Below, piece by piece: positions 6,232 to 8,326 of a stretch of DNA of 8,326 nt (its first letter is position 1; every line of letters starts with the position of its first letter). The notes beneath the pieces were generated by a model. The model did no database searches and had not been told where the DNA came from. It was given only the letters and a program-made list of their open reading frames with translations. The DNA is from Pelagibius sp050290145 (GTDB lineage Bacteria > Pseudomonadota > Alphaproteobacteria > Kiloniellales > Kiloniellaceae). The stretch is taken from positions 1 through 8,326 of the forward strand of contig JBNKHC010000168.1 in NCBI GenBank assembly GCA_050290145.1, read 5' to 3'. The translations under genes were made by a program, and so were the position numbers.

Positions 6232-7443
6232 ATGGAGTACACGATCGACGGCGCGAACATTGTCGTCCTGGCTGTTGCCGTCTGGTTTGTCGGCACCTTC
6301 TTCAACAGGAAAGTCGCCTTCCTTGAGCGCTACAACATTCCGGTCGCGGTCACCGGGGGGCTGCTGTGCAGCCTGACCGTCACGGCCGTCTACTATGCCT
6401 TTGATGTCACCATCCACTTCGACACCCGCCTGCGCGACCTGTTGCTGCTGGCCTTCTTCTCGACCATCGGCCTCTCGGCCCGGATGAGCCTCTTGAAGCA
6501 GGGCGGCATGGCGCTGGTTATCCTGCTGATCGCCGCCGCCTTCCTGCTGATCCTGCAGAACACGACCGGCGTCCTCCTCGCCCTGGTCTTCGGCGCGCCG
6601 CCCGGTTACGGCCTTTTCGGCGGCAGCGTCTCCCTGGCCGGCGGGCACGGCACCGCGATCGCCTGGGGCGCCGTGGCGGAGGAGGCGGGGCTGCGAAACG
6701 CCAGGGAAATCGGCATCGCCTTTGCCACCTTCGGCCTCATCGCCGGCGGGCTTGTCGGCGGCCCCATCGCCGAGCGCCTGATAAAGAAGAACAAGCTGCA
6801 GGGCGCCTGCGAACTGGAGCCCGAAGGCAGTATGACCGCGGCAGCCGAGCCCGCCGCGGCGCAGAGCCTGCCGCCGATCTCTTCTGCCCTGGGCACCTTG
6901 ATGCTGCTCGCCATCTGCGTCGAAGCGGGCGACCTGGTGAACCAGTTCCTCTTCTCACGCGGTGTCACCCTGCCGGGTTTCCTGACCGCCATGCTGATCG
7001 GCATCGTCCTCGTCAACGGCGCCGACCTGCTGAAGATCAGGCTGGATCCGGTAACGCGCGAACGCGCCGCCGAGTTGAGCCTGCAGCTTTTCCTGGCCAT
7101 GAGCCTGATGAGCATGCAGCTCTGGGTCCTGGCCGGGGCCATGGGGCCGATTCTGCTGGTCCTTTTCGTCCAGATGGCCGTGATCACCCTCTTTGCCGTC
7201 TTCATCGTCTTCCGGGCGATGGGCCGGACCTACGACGCCGCCGTCATCGCGGCCGGCTTCTCGGGCCTGGGCATGGGGGCGACGCCGGTCGGCATCGCCA
7301 ACATGAATGCCGTGACCTCGAGGTACGGCCCCTCTCCCAAGGCCTTCCTGGTGGTGCCCCTGGTCGGCGCCTTCTTCCTCGACCTCTTGAACGCCCTCGT
7401 CATCAAGACCTTCCTCGGCATGGAGTTCATGCAGGCTCTCTGA
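6232..7443 (+). CDS. gltS: Sodium/glutamate symporter (GltS family)
   Basis: A 403-residue inner-membrane carrier with the length and block order of Escherichia coli GltS, a Na+-coupled glutamate importer. Family blocks seen are 'YNIPVAVTGGLL' at 34-45, 'LLAFFSTIGL' at 72-81, the re-entrant loop motif GGHGTAIAWG at 137-146, 'ATFGLIAGGLVGGPIA' at 165-180, a polar central linker at about 182-215, and 'AGFSGLGMGATPVGIANM' at 341-358, the second re-entrant loop. It ends with 'GPSPKAFLVVPLVGAFFLD' and a final helix. The hydrophobic profile suits about 10-12 membrane segments. I chose ATG 6232 because the family begins there; an in-frame GTG at 6172 adds 20 residues with no family similarity. Substrate could be glutamate or another small dicarboxylate. 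It sits between the thioesterase and isomerase genes, suggesting import of an acid used by this locus. Confidence 0.93.
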   Translation: MEYTIDGANIVVLAVAVWFVGTFFNRKVAFLERYNIPVAVTGGLLCSLTVTAVYYAFDVTIHFDTRLRDLLLLAFFSTIGLSARMSLLKQGGMALVILLIAAAFLLILQNTTGVLLALVFGAPPGYGLFGGSVSLAGGHGTAIAWGAVAEEAGLRNAREIGIAFATFGLIAGGLVGGPIAERLIKKNKLQGACELEPEGSMTAAAEPAAAQSLPPISSALGTLMLLAICVEAGDLVNQFLFSRGVTLPGFLTAMLIGIVLVNGADLLKIRLDPVTRERAAELSLQLFLAMSLMSMQLWVLAGAMGPILLVLFVQMAVITLFAVFIVFRAMGRTYDAAVIAAGFSGLGMGATPVGIANMNAVTSRYGPSPKAFLVVPLVGAFFLDLLNALVIKTFLGMEFMQAL

Positions 7444-7456
7444 GCCGATCTCCGCC

Positions 7457-7487
7457 TTGACGACCCGCATTGTATCCGCTTGTATAC
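7457..7487 (+). promoter_or_regulatory. Candidate promoter with overlapping TTGTAT operator repeats before the isomerase gene
   Basis: In the 113-base gap after the symporter gene, TTGACG at 7457-7462 resembles a -35 element. About 17-18 bases on lies TTGTATAC (7480-7487), which overlaps the -10 position and contains the palindrome GTATAC. A second TTGTAT is at 7470-7475, exactly 10 bases (one helical turn) upstream. Two in-phase TTGTAT copies over a promoter suit a repressor site, for example for the FCD-GntR protein encoded at 4638-5381. The -10 match is poor, so the promoter is a guess from pattern. Confidence 0.35.
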
Positions 7488-7509
7488 CGCCACCGATGCA
7501 TGACGCTGG

Positions 7510-7524
7510 CGCCGGGCGCCGGCG
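7510..7524 (+). terminator. GC-rich hairpin in the isomerase leader
   Basis: CGCCGG (7510-7515), loop GCG, CCGGCG (7519-7524) form a perfect 6-base stem, followed by GTTTC. It could be a weak terminator for the symporter transcript, or a leader hairpin if transcription starts near 7490. The T-run is short, so termination is doubtful. Confidence 0.3.
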
Positions 7525-7556
7525 GTTTCTGCGGTCTCTATGGGAAACATCGCTCC

Positions 7557-8326
7557 ATGACCCAAACGGCTATCCCCTTCCTCTTCATGCGCGGCGGCAC
7601 CTCGCGCGGCCCCTATTTCAAGCGCGCCGACCTGCCGGAGGACCTCGATACCCTCTCGCAGGTGCTGATCGCCGCGGTGGGCGCCGGCCATCCGCTGAAT
7701 ATCGACGGCATCGGCGGCGGCGCCGCGGTGACCACCAAGGTCGTCATGCTGAGCCGCTCCGAGCGCGAGGACGCCGACATCGATTACTTCTTCGGCCAGG
7801 TAGCGGTGGAGGAGCGCCTCGTCGACTACAAGCCGACCTGTGGCAACATGCTCTCCGGTGTCGGGCCGGCCTCAATCGAACTGGGCCTCTTCGAACCCGC
7901 CGACGGCGAGACCCGCATCCGCATCCACGCCGTCAACACCGGCGCGTTGATCGAGGCGGTGGTCCAGACGCCGGGCGGCAAGGTGGAATACGAGGGCGAG
8001 GCGGCGATCGACGGCGTGCCCGGCACGGCGGCGCCGGTGCTGCTGAACTTCATGGATGTCGTCGGGTCGAGCTGCGGCGCCTTGCTGCCCACCGGCAAGC
8101 TGCGCGAGGAGATCGACGGCATCGAGGTCACCTGCATGGACGTTGCCATGCCCATGGTCATCGCGCGGGCCGAGGACTTCGGCCTCACCGGCTATGAGAC
8201 GCGCGAGGAGTTGGACGCCAACAAGGATTTCTACGCGCGCATGGAGCCGATCCGCCGCAAGGCCGGCGAGATGATGGGCCTGGGCGACGTCTCCAAGTCG
8301 GTCACACCGAAGTTCGGCATCCTCTC
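7557..8326 (+). CDS. PrpF/GalD family isomerase, probably 4-oxalomesaconate tautomerase-like (N-terminal part)
   Basis: The first 256 residues of a PrpF-family protein (full length about 350-400) run off the right edge without a stop. The family carries out allylic isomerisation of unsaturated polycarboxylates: PrpF on 2-methylaconitate, GalD/LigU on 4-oxalomesaconate. Landmarks are the N-terminal MRGGTSRGPYF at 11-21, 'IDGIGGG' at 49-55, T94-C95-G-N97 with the catalytic-type Cys, 'HAVNTG' at 124-129, 'VQTPGGKV' at 136-143, 'DGVPGTAAPVLLNF' at 152-165 and S172-C173-G-A-L-L-P-T-G with the second Cys. The DGVPG..APVLL and CGALLPTGK blocks look more like GalD than PrpF to me, from memory. I start it at ATG 7557, where similarity begins; the ribosome site (GGGA at 7542-7545) is weak and distant. 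An in-frame ATG at 7500 would add 19 residues without family match. With the symporter upstream it suggests a polycarboxylate route. Confidence 0.9.
   Translation, partial: MTQTAIPFLFMRGGTSRGPYFKRADLPEDLDTLSQVLIAAVGAGHPLNIDGIGGGAAVTTKVVMLSRSEREDADIDYFFGQVAVEERLVDYKPTCGNMLSGVGPASIELGLFEPADGETRIRIHAVNTGALIEAVVQTPGGKVEYEGEAAIDGVPGTAAPVLLNFMDVVGSSCGALLPTGKLREEIDGIEVTCMDVAMPMVIARAEDFGLTGYETREELDANKDFYARMEPIRRKAGEMMGLGDVSKSVTPKFGIL

Noticed and set aside
5707..6648. 313-codon minus-strand open frame opposite the thioesterase and symporter start
   Set aside because: Translation is Gln/Gly/Asp/Arg-rich without motifs; both plus-strand genes here are recognisable families.
1..8326. tRNA genes, CRISPR arrays, insertion sequences, attachment sites
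   Set aside because: I found no repeat-spacer pattern, transposase-like translation, terminal inverted repeats or cloverleaf sequence on reading the window.

Overview
The window looks like a catabolic and transport locus from a high-GC alphaproteobacterium, probably of the Rhodospirillales/Kiloniellales type. This placement rests on base composition, very tight gene packing and the style of the protein families (TctA, CaiB/BaiF, FCD-GntR), not on a marker gene. I see no RNA genes, mobile elements or CRISPR arrays.

Left unit, 2-4641, plus strand: five genes read in one direction with almost no space between them. They are the C-terminal end of a TctA-type tricarboxylate transporter membrane subunit (cut by the window edge), a short-chain dehydrogenase/reductase (SDR), an MmgE/PrpD family protein whose ATG overlaps the SDR stop, a CaiB/BaiF family CoA-transferase, and a crotonase (enoyl-CoA hydratase/isomerase) family protein. 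Together they suggest uptake of a di- or tricarboxylic acid, dehydration or decarboxylation by the MmgE/PrpD protein, CoA activation by the transferase, and processing of the acyl-CoA by the crotonase. The substrate is not identifiable from sequence. Two of the enzymes have lost the usual catalytic residues: the SDR lacks Ser and Tyr, and the crotonase lacks both Glu. The pathway is therefore unlikely to be a simple copy of a textbook route.

Middle, 4638-5742: a GntR/FCD regulator lies on the minus strand and meets the crotonase gene tail to tail, the two stop codons sharing CTAG. It is the likely regulator of the locus. Upstream of it is a gap of about 360 bases with an AT-rich patch, a candidate operator and an unrecognised coding-like tail.

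Right unit, 5743-8326, plus strand: a PaaI-like hotdog thioesterase, a complete GltS-type sodium/glutamate symporter, and the first two thirds of a PrpF/GalD family isomerase (probably 4-oxalomesaconate tautomerase-like), cut by the right edge. The isomerase has its own leader, with a candidate promoter/operator and a GC-rich hairpin. A second carboxylate carrier next to a carboxylate isomerase again points to organic acid catabolism. A TTGTnnAC motif shared by the leaders of the regulator and the isomerase gene hints, weakly, that one regulator may link both units.
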